DNA of 64,000 nucleotides from Fratercula arctica (Eukaryota; Chordata; Aves; Charadriiformes; Alcidae). Below are positions 1 through 10,762 of the stretch, one piece after another. Positions within the stretch are counted from its first letter, which is position 1. Each line of letters begins with the position of its first letter. Location of the stretch: positions 6,078,485 through 6,142,484 of the forward strand of contig CANTUZ010000014.1 in the NCBI GenBank assembly GCA_947846985.1. The letters run 5' to 3'. A program made the position numbers and the translations under genes. A model generated the notes under the pieces. It did not search any database. It had not been told where the DNA came from and saw only the letters and a list, made by a program, of their open reading frames with translations.

Positions 1-415
1 TCTTCTCCAGGCTGAACCCCCCCCAACTCTCTCAGCCTGTCCTCCCAGCAGAGGGGCTCCAGCCCTCTGACCATTTTCATGACCCTCTTCTGGACCTGCT
101 CCAACAGGTCCATGTCTTTCTTGCTGGAGGCAGCGCTCCAGGTGGGGTGTCCCCGGAGCGGAGCAGAGGGGCAGAATCCCCTCCCTCGCTCTGCTGGCCG
201 TGTGGCTTTTGGTGCAGCCCAGGATGCAGTTGGCTTTCTGGGCTGTGAGCGCACATTGCAGGCTCATGTCCAGCTTTTCCTGCACCGGTACCCCCAAGTC
301 CTTCTCCTCAGGGCTGCTCTCGATCCCTTCATCCCCCAGTCTGTATTGATAGTGGGGATTGCCTTGACCCAGGTGCAGGACCTTGCTCTCGGCCTTGAGG
401 TGAAGGTCCAGGAGA
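1..415 (-). mobile_element. CR1 LINE fragment
   Basis: Antisense CR1 reverse-transcriptase C-terminal region, running off the left edge. The same block recurs at 13340-13640 (plus-strand words GGAGCGGAGCAGAGGGGCAG and TGGCTTTTGGTGCAGCCCAG). It lies in the intron after SRCR domain 9 of receptor 1. The remainder to 547 shows nothing recognisable. Confidence 0.8.
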
Positions 416-547
416 TACGCATGGGTGAGACTGCAAGAAGCCCCTGCGCCAGCCTTGTGCACAGTATCTCCTCCAAAGGAGGCCACCTGCCTGCCCCTTG
501 GTACCAGCAGGAGCTCTGCCTCTGTCCACCCTCATCCCGGATCTCAC

Positions 548-877
548 CTGCGCACACCGCGCCAGCATCCTCCCCGTGGTGGCAGTTGTGGATGCCCCAC
601 GTCTTGGCTTGGCACTCAAAGAAATTGGTTTCCTCCCCTGTACAGCTCACATCATCCAGCCAGATGGGGCCGGCTCCCCACCCAAACCGAGCCAAGCCGG
701 GGGCTGAGAGGGCCACCCCACAGCCCAGCTGCCGGCAGACCACCGCTGCATCCTTCAGGTCCCACCCGTCGTCACAGACTGTCCCCCACTCATTGTTATA
801 AAACACCTCGACTCTGCCGGCGCACTCGCTCAAACCACCCACCAGGCGAAGCCTGGGGCTGCTGGCAATCCCCGAGC
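548..877 (-). CDS. Receptor 1 SRCR domain 9 exon (last in window)
   Basis: A 330-bp phase 1-1 exon with [43 protein letters not shown] and [12 protein letters not shown]. The donor GTGAGAT implies a further exon left of the window. Confidence 0.86.
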
Positions 878-3800
878 CTGAAAAATACCCAAGAACGGGC
901 ATTATTAGGGGAACGCGTGCGCATCTTAACACCCGCTGGGCTGGAGAAGACAGGACATCCCTGTGGCGGTTCTGGATGGTGTTGCTTGCGTGTCCCTTGC
1001 CCTTTAGCAGGGACTTGCAGCAAAGCGAGCACAGGGGTTTCTGCAGGGTGGAAGGAGACGCAGAAGGTCCCTTCTACCAGCTGCACCCTGAGGGTGGTTG
1101 CACCCTGATTCAGAGGTCGGGACAGGAGAAAGCACACACGTCTCCACCTGAGGGACACCGTGCTGGGGAAGAAGGGATCACAAGGATCCTTCCCAGTTTT
1201 TCCCCGTGCTTTCCTTCCCCCTTCTTTGCAAGCTGCACCACCAAGGTTCACCTGGCACTAACACACTTCTTGTCCTAGAGGAAATGGCAAAGGACCTTTA
1301 TCTGGTTGTCCCTGTCCTGAGTGCTTCTGACTGCCACGCTGACCTGTCCGTGGAGGCTGACGTTCTAAGGCCAAGGCTAGGCCGGCAGCAGCTAGCTCAA
1401 AAGTGGTGTATCACATGGGAGCAGCTGGTTCCAGTGCATCTTTCTGCATTTATCTGTTCATCCTGATATTTCCCAGTGCCAGCAGCGCAAGGTGCTCTGC
1501 CTGCTCTCAGTCACATCTGCTGCCACTCGAGCAACACCCACGCACCCTCCAGCTACTGCTCCCCAAGGGCGCAGGTGCTTCACATCATGAAAACCTCTTG
1601 GACACCTCCAATAGTACCAGCCACTGAGGCATGTCTTAAGCCATGCTGCTTTTTTTCCTGGGTTATCATGGTTTTCCTCATCTCTGAACACTGCATTTCA
1701 ACGCGGTTTCTACCAATCTGAGCAATGTGTTGGTCAGCTTGTTTCCAAACCATTCCCAGCCTGCAGAAGGCAGGGCTTGGTCCATCTTACAGAGAAAACA
1801 AGTGGTGAGGATTACCTGAGCACACAACGCTGGCGTCTTCCATGTGATTACATGCATGGTGTCCCCAGGGCTTGACCGGGCATTCAGCAAGGGTGGCTTC
1901 TGTCCCGAGGCAACCCACCCCATCTAGCCAGATGGGACCAGATCCTTTCCCAAAACCAGATGAACCTGGGGCTGACATGGCCGTCCCACAGCCCAGCTGC
2001 CGGCACACCACAGCTGCATCCTTCAGGTCCCAGCCATTGTCGCAGATGGTCCCCCACTGCTGGTTGTGAAAGACCTCCACCCTCCCGGCACAGCGGTGCG
2101 GGCTGTTCACCAACCGCAGGGCTTCTGAGCTCCCTAGGTTCATGTCTAAAAACAGAATAGGAGGACAATAAATCCTGGCCAGAAATGCCTGCCTGTCCAG
2201 TGGCTGGCAGCGTGGTGGACCTCCCCTTGTAAGGGGTCTTGCAAGGTGTCCACCAGCATGGAGCACTTCTGCTATTGCTGCATCCTGGGTGTGAACGCAT
2301 GAACACTTTTGGGGACAAGCCTGGTAGGACCATGCCCAGGAGATTGTGAACCTGGCCAAGTTACCGAGGGGCTCCCATGATGTGAGTATCCTCACAGGAA
2401 TAACCAGGCAAAGAGGCACCAAGTGCATCGTGCACCTGAGCTTGGTGAAGAGAAGGGACTCCTGGAGGACTAGAGGCTCTGTGGTAGAACGGATCAAAAA
2501 AACCACAGGGGCAGCTGCAACCCTGGTGTGCCAGGGCTCTTTGTGTGTGATGGAAAGCCTATACCTTGCAGGCTTGGGATTTGCGGGAATCCCACATTTG
2601 GGAGTTCCAAGCACTTTGCCTCAGGGAAGCCAGAGACTGTTAGACCTTGAAATGGAAAACACCTTGTGCTCCCTGGTGGGACCACAGGAACCAGGGATGG
2701 TTGAGCCAGGACAAGGAGGAGCTGGATGGGCAAATTTGGTCAGACTGCACGGCCTCCCCCAAGGAAGGACTGATCCCTGACTCACCGCCACTGACCTGCG
2801 GCTGCAGAGCACGAGACGCCTGCATGCCCCTTCGACTTGCAGCTTTTGGCGCCCCAGAACTTGACCTTGCATTCGAAGAGGGCCCCCTCTGTCCCGGTGC
2901 ACTCCACAGCATCCACCCAGATCAGGCCATCTCCTGTCCCAAACTGGGTAGACCCTGTGGCCGAGTGCGCTGCCCCACAGCCCAGCTGCCGACACACCAC
3001 GTGGGCTTCAGCCAGATCCCAGCCGTCGGTGCAGATGCCTCCCCAGCGCTGATCATGAAACACTTCAACTCTCCCAGAGCACGAGTCTGAGCCGTTGACC
3101 AAGCGGAGGCTTCCAAGGTCGGAAATGCCCGATTCTACAACACCAGAGAGCGTACACACATTAAGGAGATACTTTCTGCACTGGGAAACCTCCAGCTGCC
3201 AGCAATGGGTTCGCACCAGAGGCTGAGCAGCCTTGGGAGTTCAAGGATGCTCTTGCAACGACAGAGACGACCTTTGAGGTGTGATGTGAACTGGCCCAAG
3301 TGGTGCCCAAGGCTTGATTAGCATGGGCTTGACCAGACTATAGTCAATGGACCTTATATAGTTTGCCCTCCTAAAGCAGACACATAGGGCAGGGTCTAGT
3401 TGCCAAGATGTAGGCATCCTTGTGCCATTGGGGACTCCTGGGATACCTCACCCACCCTCCAGCTGCTGGTCCTGAAGGGCACAGGTTTTCTTGCAGGATC
3501 TCTTAGCCCAACTAGGGTGAGATGCTACCTTCCCGTGCTGGGGTGACTGAATTCAATGCTGGCTGCCTTGGTCAGTGACAAACGGATATTAAGCAAAGTC
3601 CACCCTGACATCAAGCAACCCAGTGGCCCCAGATTCTTAACAATCACTAAAATGGGTTGTGGGGTTCCTCTGGCAGAAAGTCAGAGCTGGAGAGGAGATA
3701 GAGGGATGGGAGATGGGCTCTCCTGGGCTCATGCAGCTCTGAGTATCACAGGGTACTTCTACCATGGATCAACAAAGTCCTCCCTGACTGTAATGGGCAA

Positions 3801-6800
3801 AGAACCATTCATACTGCAGTCTGCCCCACTGTGAAGAAGTAGGTGGCCATGTTGTGATTTGCTTGATGGGAATGGTCTCTCTGGCCTGTGCTAACTGCCA
3901 GGATTTGTGATAAATAACATCAGTCAAAAGCTGGAGACCGTATTTTTAGTGACTGTAGTGCAAGTGGGCAAGGTGTTTGTTTTTCTGAGACTTTAATGTC
4001 TGCATACAGGGGCTGCCCTCTTCCACCAGGATGGACCACTGCTTTCAAAGCAAAGGGTCTCCAGCCTGGGCTGAAAACTGCTGCTTCATTGCAAGCCCTT
4101 GAACCCACAGGGGAAAGCAGAGACAAACCCCAGCGCAAGAGGACTGTGGGAAGGTTTGCCGCGGTGCTCCCGGTGCCAGGATGGGCGGTGGTTACCTGAG
4201 CACACCACGCTGGCGTCTTCTCCATGCTCACATCCATGGACGCCCCAGGTGTTGGCTCTGCATTCAGAGAGGGCAACCTCTGTCCCCGTGCAGCGCACGT
4301 CGTCCAGCCAGATGGGTCCCTGTCCCTCCCCGAAGTAAGCCCGCCGTGGAGCCGATATCACCACCCCACAGTCCAGTTGCCGGCACACCACTTTGGCATC
4401 CATGAAGTCCCAGCTGTCATCACACACTGTCCCCCATCTCTCACTGTGAAACACCTCAACCCTCCCGGCGCAGCGACCTGGGCCATCCACCAGCCGGACT
4501 GGGGCAAAGCTGGAAACAGCCGAGCCTGCAAACAGGCAGGAAGATGCTCAGAGCATCCAGCCCCTTTGTAGGAAGAGGAAGGACCCTGCATTTCGACACA
4601 TAGCCGGTGGTGCACGGTCACGTCACCTCTGAACCCACAGCATCTCATCCCCACCCCGTGGAGACACTTCTCAAAGGGCTTGGGAGTACTTGACCCAGCA
4701 GCGAGTGGGGTGACGCTGGCACCTTCCTCCCAGCTGGGATGGGGGATATTACTGTGCATCCTGACCCACCTGAGCACACCACGCTGGCATGCTTTCCATG
4801 GCTGCAGCTGCTCTCTCCCCACGGGCTCGCCTGGCATTTTGTAAGGGTTGGCTCTGTCCCCTGGCAGTTCATGTTGTCCAGCCAGACACGCAGGGGTCCG
4901 GTGCCGAAGTCCACCCCCTCCACTGCTGGCAACGCCGTCCCACAGCCCAGCTGCTGGCACACCACCTCAGCGTCCTTCTTATCCCAGCCATGGTCGCAGA
5001 CGGCTCCCCACTCCTCCTGGTGAAGCACCTCGACTCTGCCAGCGCAGCGGTGTGAGCCGTTTGCCAGACGGAGATGAGCCGGCTCGGGAATGATTGAGTC
5101 TGCAAATATCCAAGAGATTTATTAGTGCCTTCAGATGGCGGCCAGTTTCCCTCCATGCTTATGATATTGCAGTTAAGCTCCTGGCCCATCTTCAAGCTGT
5201 CAAAAAACAGAAAAGGGGAGAACAGGAGGGCTCCCCACCACCACCCGAAACTTCCACCCAGGAGTACCCTGCACCAGAGCATCTCCCTGCAGAGGGTGGT
5301 CCACACTGGTCCTGCATCCTTATGGCCCCCAGGACCCACTGGGGTCCCACTCCCTGCAAGAATTGCTTGCCAGGTGGGTTGCTTTGACGAGCTTCCCTGC
5401 AATGAGTTGGTCCTGTTGTTAGAGCTGGAAGGTTCTGGGAGGGGTGGGAAATAGGGATCCTTGCAGGAATGCCTCCAACCCCCCCAAATAAACACCTTGG
5501 GATGGGAAAAGTAGCCCTCTGATGGGACCATCAGGTGTAGGGAGGGTACAGGAAAACCCCACTGGCTGCTGATGCTGACCCCCAGTCTTAGCTAGGGGTG
5601 CAGACCTGCCATCATGACACATACCCCCCTCCCACCGCCTCGTGTGGGGCAATGCTGAAGGAACAATGGTCAAACCTGAGCAAACCACGCCAGCATCTTC
5701 CCCATGGTAGCAATTATTGATGCCCCACGGCCGGCCCCGGCAGGAGGACAGTGTGCTCTCCGTCCCCACGCAGTTCGTGTCATCCATCCAGATGATGCCA
5801 ACCCCGCGCCCGAACTGACCCCCACCAGGGGCTGAGAGTGCTCGCCCACAGTCCAGCTGCCGGCAGACGACCTCGGCATCCAGCAGGTCCCAGTTGTCAT
5901 CGCACACAGTCCCCCACTGCTTGCTATGGAAGATCTCGACCCTGCCAGCGCAGCGGCTGCCATAGTTCACCAGCCGGACCTGGTCACCCTCTGCGTTACC
6001 TAAAAAAAGGAAATATGGGGAAGGGATGGCATGCTGCAACCCTTGGCTAAGGAAAACTGCCCTGGCACCTTCTCAGGTCGCTGAGTGTTGCACCAAGTGC
6101 TGCGGGCTCATCTAATCACCTCAGAAAGAGCTGGCTGATCCTCAGTGCCGGCTGGCTAAGGGGCAAGAGGCTGCAAGCTGCACCGCAGCAGCATCCCATC
6201 CACTGGCATCAGCACCAACTCCTCCAGGAGGATGCCCAAAATTCCTCCAGCCCCCCAGACACCCCATGGTGGAAACACTCATAAGGAGGGCACGATGTGT
6301 GGGGCTGCTTGCGGAGGTGAAAAATCAAGTTGATGGACCCAGACCCACCACTTCTCATGCCACGTCACTCCTGAAGGGGTTACCTGCACACACCACTCCA
6401 GCTTCTCTCCCATGGTCACAAGTGCTGTCGCCCCGGGGCTTTGCCTTGCATGCAGAGAAGGCAGACTCCGTGCCCACGCAGCTCACGCTGTCGGGCCACA
6501 TTTGCCCAGGTCCTTGCCCAAAATGTGACCTGCCGGGTGCTGACAGCGCTCTCCCGCAGCCCAGCTGCCTGCACACCACTCGCGCCTCGTCCAGACCCCA
6601 GCCCTCGTCACACAGGGCTGCCCAGGTGCCGTTGTGCGTGACCTCCACCCTGCCTTCACAGCGCGTCGAACCGTTGGCCAGGCGGAGCTCAGCGGCCACA
6701 GACATCCCCGAAGCTGCCAACGACATGCAAGGGTAAGTGCACTGGGAGAGCCATGGCTGCTTCTGCTCCAGCCTGAGCATCCTCCATGCACGCTTAGCAC

Positions 6801-9800
6801 CCAAACTGGAGACTGAGTGCCCGCAACACTCAGCATCCTCTTAAAAGTGAATTTTGAAGGGTGGCTTTGCAAAGAGACTTTATTGCAAAGCCCAAATAAA
6901 AGAGCTGAGCTACATGTGCATCAAAAACTTCATCAAAAGCCGTAAAGCACAGATGATGGGCAAGACAGACCTGGCCTGGTTGGACGGACAGAAACTGGGG
7001 AGGGCAAGTTACACCTGCAGAAAGCTTTGCATGGTAAAGCCTAGTTGCCCCCAAGGTAAACCAGGCTTTGAGACACGTTTGCTGTAATTCATACACGTGA
7101 CTGCAAATAAATGGCCCTTTGCTGTTCCTGCAGCTTAGAATCACAGAACCACAGAACGGTCAGGGTTGAACGAACTCCTCTGCCAAAGCAGGATCACCTG
7201 GAGCAGTTTGGACAGGAACACGCCCAGGTGGGTTTGGAATATCTCCAGAGAAGTAGACTCCACACCCTCTCTGGGCAGCCTGTGGATCCAGCACTGGATC
7301 CACAGCAGCAGCAGGAGGGTGAATGCTTTGCAGGGCGACTTGCCCTCCTGTGTGCTGCAGGTGCTCCCCAGAGCTGCAAAGGGGATGCCGCGGGTGAGCA
7401 CCCCTGGGAAAGCAGGAGCCATCCCATGATCTCTTAGGAAACCCTGAAGGTCTGAAGTTGACCCCTCTTGCGCCTCGAGGTGAGTTACCTGAACATATCA
7501 CTCCAGCATCCTCCCCGTGGAAGCAGTTGTTGTCCCCCCACTTGCTGGCCCGGCAGTTGAAGAGGGTCTCCTCAGTGCCAGTGCAGTTCACCTCGTCCAA
7601 CCAGATGGGATCGTGGCCCCTCCCAAAACGAGCGCCGCTGGTGGCCGACAGCGCTGTGCCGCAGCCCAGTTGCCGGCACACCACCGCTGCGTCCACCAGG
7701 TCCCAGCCGTCATCGCACACCGTCCCCCACATGTGGTTGTGGAGCACCTCCACCCTCCCGGCACAGCGGTTGGGGCCGTTGAACAACTGGAGGGTGCCCA
7801 GGACAGTGATGCTGGAGTCTGTGGGTGGCCCAAGGGGAACAGTTGGAGAACGGTTGTGCATCACCGCCAGTACGGCAGGAAGGGATGCGGGGGTGGAGGT
7901 GGTGCACAGCCAGATGGCTGCTGGCCTGGGCTACCTGAGCACTCAACGCTGGCGTCCTCCACGTGGTGACAGTTGTGTTCCCCCCATGGCCTTGCTCGGC
8001 ATTCGGAGAGGTCCTTTTCCTCCCCAGTGCAGTTGACCTCATCTAACCATATCTGTCCAGTTCCTTCTCCATACCGAACTCCTGGTGCCACTGACAGCAC
8101 TGTCCCGCAGCCCAGCTGCCGGCATACGACCTGGCCCTCAGGGGAACCCCAGCCGTCATCGCACACTGTCCCCCACGTCTCATTGTGGAGCACCTCCACC
8201 CGCCCAGCGCAGCGGTCTGGGCCACCCACCAGGCGAAGAAGCCCCCCTGGTCTGTCAGCAGCTGTGCCTGCAAAGCCGAGGGGGGAAAGAGGAGAGGTGA
8301 AACCCTGGGGGTGGATGGGGCTTGGCAGCTCACACATTGAGATGGCTCCTGCCCCCGAAAAAGGATTTCAGAGGTGGTGTTGGCAATTCCACACCTGCCC
8401 TGGACATCTCAGATGGCCCTGGGCATCTGTTTGTAGGCAACTGAGCCCCATGTCTGCATCAAAATCCCTGAATTAACCTCAGTGTGGATCCCACACCCCA
8501 GGAGCCCTTTTCCTGCTCATGTAATAGGCAGAAGAACATGGGTATTTGAGCTTATGTATGTTTTTGTACAAGCGGACAGTGGCAAAGACGTAACTCAAGA
8601 GTGAGTAGTGCCTCGGGGTCCAGCTGCGTGGCAAGCTTGCAAGGATGAGTAGAAAAGTGCTCGAACTAAGGCAGTATGAAGACCCATGGCATGAGATTGC
8701 TGTGGGTCCCATAGGCACGCCTTTGTGCAAGAGGATTAACCAAAGGAAGACTGTGCAGAAAGAAGCCGTAACTGGACGTTAGTCACATGGAGAGCTCAAC
8801 TGGGCCAGCAGTAAAAAAAAAAAAAGTTCAAGGGGGATATGATTGCATTGTGTAAATAAGCTTTTTGACCATGGATAATGATTTCCGAAGTACTCAGGCA
8901 CTGATCTGTGCATAGGTCCAACTATCAGCAAGCAAGGGACCAGACGTAGCACTTGGGAAGCCACAGGGACCAGAAAGAGCACAAAACGGGTTGAAAATCA
9001 AATCCCTGAGTCGTTCCCATATGAACGGCATCTGGGCAGCTGCAGCACGCTGGGCGCGGGAGCGCGTGGCTCGACTCTTTCACTCAGGCTGTGCAGCGGG
9101 GAGCAGGAAAGCGTCTTTGCAATAAAATACCTTTGCAATAAAATATCTTTGCAATAAAATATCTTTGCAATAAAGCATCTTTGCAAAACCACCCCTGAAA
9201 AGTCACTTCTATGAGAAGGCTGAACCAGATGCCTTGCGGGCACTCGGTCTCCAGTTTGAAGCTCGCCTGTCCCCAGGGTAAGAGCACAGTCCTGACAATG
9301 GCTCTCTCTTCTGTTTCATCCTTTGCCCGCTTTCCCCGTGCACTTTTTGCTGCGTTTCCTTATTTTCACTAGAAGCGACGAGGCTCCCCTGTATTAGCAA
9401 TCAATCAGCCCTGCAGCTGAGACTTAGAAGAGCTGATATACTTCTTGGCATGTTTCTGGCAAGCGCTGCCCGGTTGCGCGTGCATTGGCCATATATTGAC
9501 ACCAGCCCAGGTGTCTCCAGCCAGCCAGGAGATACTGACTGTCACAGAGGAAAAGACTGTATTGAAGCTGCTAGGAGCAGGACTTCCCAAAGAAGTGGGA
9601 AGATTGTACTCTTTGCGAATAGAACACTAAAGAAGAAAACCCAAGCAAGTTAAAGCAAAGTTTTAGTTCCAAGAGGTACAAACTGCCCTTCGCAACTAAT
9701 CAGCCTGGAAATTAAAACAAAATCCCTAACAGTAGGGAAAGGATGTTCCTAATTTTGCTCATTTCAGACCTGATCAGAAGAGTCTTTCTGCTCATGCCTT

Positions 9801-10762
9801 TTGTAAATGTGAAACAGCACTAAGAAGGTTGCCCAGCTCAAATGACCAGCTTATGCTCTGAGCTAGGGCAGCCTGGACAAAGCCTTAAGCCCTTTCTTAA
9901 CCATTCCCAAGGCAAAGCTGCCATTAACCATCCGTATGATGTTGCTCCCCCACCTTGCACCAATGTCTGACAGAAAACCATGGCTGTGGATAAGGGACCT
10001 GTAGGGTCTGCAGCTTCCATACAGCTCTGCCTGAGCACAAGGGTCATGTCTCTTGCCCGCATCTTGCCTGTCTGCCCCGTTAGCCCAACAAATATTTGGT
10101 TCCTTGTGCTGCACAGCCATGAGCCACCCAGCGTTGTCCTGGCAATGTGGATCTCTACTTGCTCCACCGTACTGGGAGCCTCCCCTCTTAATGCAGAGTG
10201 CTGTTGGGTTTGACCAAACCCCTCTGTGCTGCAATACCATCAGTTTGCCATGTATGGTCCAGGATAAGCCAAGATTAAAGCAGGGCAGGAGGCCGTGGCA
10301 AGCTGTGAGACAGCTTCAGGATCGGGCACGCTTTCCTCCACTCTCATAATGCTCACAAGCCTTTAATTACGGAGCACAAGCCTTTGATTATGGGACAAAA
10401 CCATGTGTGCAGAAGTAGACCTGCAATGCATGGCTCTTGGAGGGCAGCGCAGAGAGATGAGGTCCTGACTTTGTGTAAAAAATCCTTTCACCCGCCTCCA
10501 AGGCCATGACAAGCCATTCCCTGCTGCCCAAGACCCCCAGGTGAAACCCAGGACCCCCAACCAGCCTCTGCCCCAAGAAGTTCTAGCTGAACAGTCTGGA
10601 GGAACCAACGTGGCTCCCCGCAGTCAGCAGCGAAGGTGAACACCACTCACCCCAAAGGCAGGCCATCAGCAGGAGGGTCCTCGCACTCTTAACCCCTCCA
10701 CAGGTGGGTTTTCTGCCCCCAGGGTGGCTGGAAGAGGGATGGAGACCACTCGGTATCCCCAT
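548..10762 (-). CDS. SRCR receptor 1: group B scavenger-receptor protein, at least 9 SRCR domains, 3' end outside window
   Basis: Multi-exon gene read right to left: a signal-peptide exon (about 10651-10762) and nine SRCR exons at 7935-8267, 7489-7818, 6384-6713, 5676-5999, 4770-5099, 4196-4525, 2796-3134, 1816-2145 and 548-877. Each SRCR exon carries AG/GT borders, phase 1-1, and encodes one domain with motifs such as [25 protein letters not shown] and HGEDA. One exon per domain marks group B SRCR proteins (WC1, CD163, SCART), which bind microbial or host ligands at the surface of T cells and macrophages. No transmembrane exon is seen before position 1, so the C-terminus is outside the window. 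The start is uncertain: at the position where receptor 2 has its ATG the aligned codon is TGT, so an upstream in-frame ATG at 10760-10762 must be used or the start is lost. Family is sure; orthology and cell type are inference. Confidence 0.85.
878..1815. other. Introns of receptor 1 between 878 and 6383
   Basis: The introns at 878-1815, 2146-2795, 3135-4195, 4526-4769, 5100-5675 and 6000-6383 hold no recognisable gene, RNA or repeat. The coordinates given are those of the first; its open frames carry no family motifs. Confidence 0.6.
1816..2145 (-). CDS. Receptor 1 SRCR domain 8 exon
   Basis: A 330-bp phase 1-1 exon with [43 protein letters not shown] and [12 protein letters not shown]. The cysteine pattern is canonical; the second Asp of the CDD pair is Asn. 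Confidence 0.87.
2796..3134 (-). CDS. Receptor 1 SRCR domain 7 exon
   Basis: A 339-bp phase 1-1 exon, the longest of this gene. It has [33 protein letters not shown] and [11 protein letters not shown]. The usual HGEDA acidic motif is replaced by SKGHA and the first Asp of the CDD pair by Thr, so ligand or cation binding may differ. Confidence 0.84.
4196..4525 (-). CDS. Receptor 1 SRCR domain 6 exon
   Basis: A 330-bp phase 1-1 exon with [43 protein letters not shown] and [12 protein letters not shown]. All signature residues are canonical. Confidence 0.87.
4770..5099 (-). CDS. Receptor 1 SRCR domain 5 exon
   Basis: A 330-bp phase 1-1 exon. Cysteines are present, but acidic positions are changed: [20 protein letters not shown] in place of CDDGWDL, and [12 protein letters not shown] in place of HGEDAxVVC. 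The cation-binding cluster may be weakened. Confidence 0.85.
5676..5999 (-). CDS. Receptor 1 SRCR domain 4 exon
   Basis: A 324-bp phase 1-1 exon with [38 protein letters not shown] and [12 protein letters not shown]. It is slightly shorter than the 330-bp standard of this gene; the difference lies in the N-terminal linker. Confidence 0.86.
6384..6713 (-). CDS. Receptor 1 SRCR domain 3 exon, contains RGD
   Basis: A 330-bp phase 1-1 exon. It diverges from its neighbours: [10 protein letters not shown] replaces [18 protein letters not shown] replaces IWLDDVxC, and [14 protein letters not shown] introduces an Arg-Gly-Asp tripeptide just before a conserved cysteine. The cysteines are kept, so the fold is likely intact. 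Confidence 0.85.
7136..7290 (-). mobile_element. CR1 LINE 3'-end fragment
   Basis: Begins with the inverted CR1 3' tail (GAATCACAGAACCACAGAAC) followed by the characteristic body around GGAGCAGTTTGGACAGGAAC. It sits in the intron between SRCR domains 2 and 3 of receptor 1. Confidence 0.7.
7489..7818 (-). CDS. Receptor 1 SRCR domain 2 exon
   Basis: A 330-bp phase 1-1 exon with [40 protein letters not shown] and [11 protein letters not shown]. It has a full set of the expected cysteines. It is separated from domain 1 by only 116 bp, the shortest intron of the gene. Confidence 0.87.
7935..8267 (-). CDS. Receptor 1 SRCR domain 1 exon
   Basis: A 333-bp phase 1-1 exon. It has [39 protein letters not shown] and [15 protein letters not shown] and NCT are possible N-glycosylation sites. 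The canonical Asp pair is kept. Confidence 0.85.
8268..10650. other. Intron 1 of receptor 1
   Basis: Contains the 16-bp repeat at 9113-9190. Open frames near 9840-10240 on the minus strand show no recognisable domain. No gene is supported here. Confidence 0.55.
9113..9190 (+). repeat. 16-bp tandem repeat with an AATAAA in each copy
   Basis: About four and a half copies of a unit like CTTTGCAATAAAATAT. Each copy carries a poly(A)-signal hexamer on the plus strand. Confidence 0.85.
10651..10762 (-). CDS. Receptor 1 signal-peptide exon (start uncertain)
   Basis: The exon ends at a GTGAGT donor in phase 1. Its last residues, [13 protein letters not shown], match the end of the receptor 2 signal exon ([12 protein letters not shown]) without gaps over about 40 bases. 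The receptor 2 initiator ATG aligns with TGT here. The nearest upstream in-frame ATG gives a 37-residue exon with an atypically long, Pro/Ser-rich n-region. Confidence 0.45.

Noticed and set aside
425..1108. Plus-strand open frames opposite SRCR exons (translations with [12 protein letters not shown])
   Set aside because: They recur opposite every SRCR exon and are simply the antisense of the conserved VVCRQLGCG region.
9838..10240. Overlapping minus-strand frames that might be a retroviral remnant
   Set aside because: No gag, protease, reverse-transcriptase or LTR motif could be recognised.
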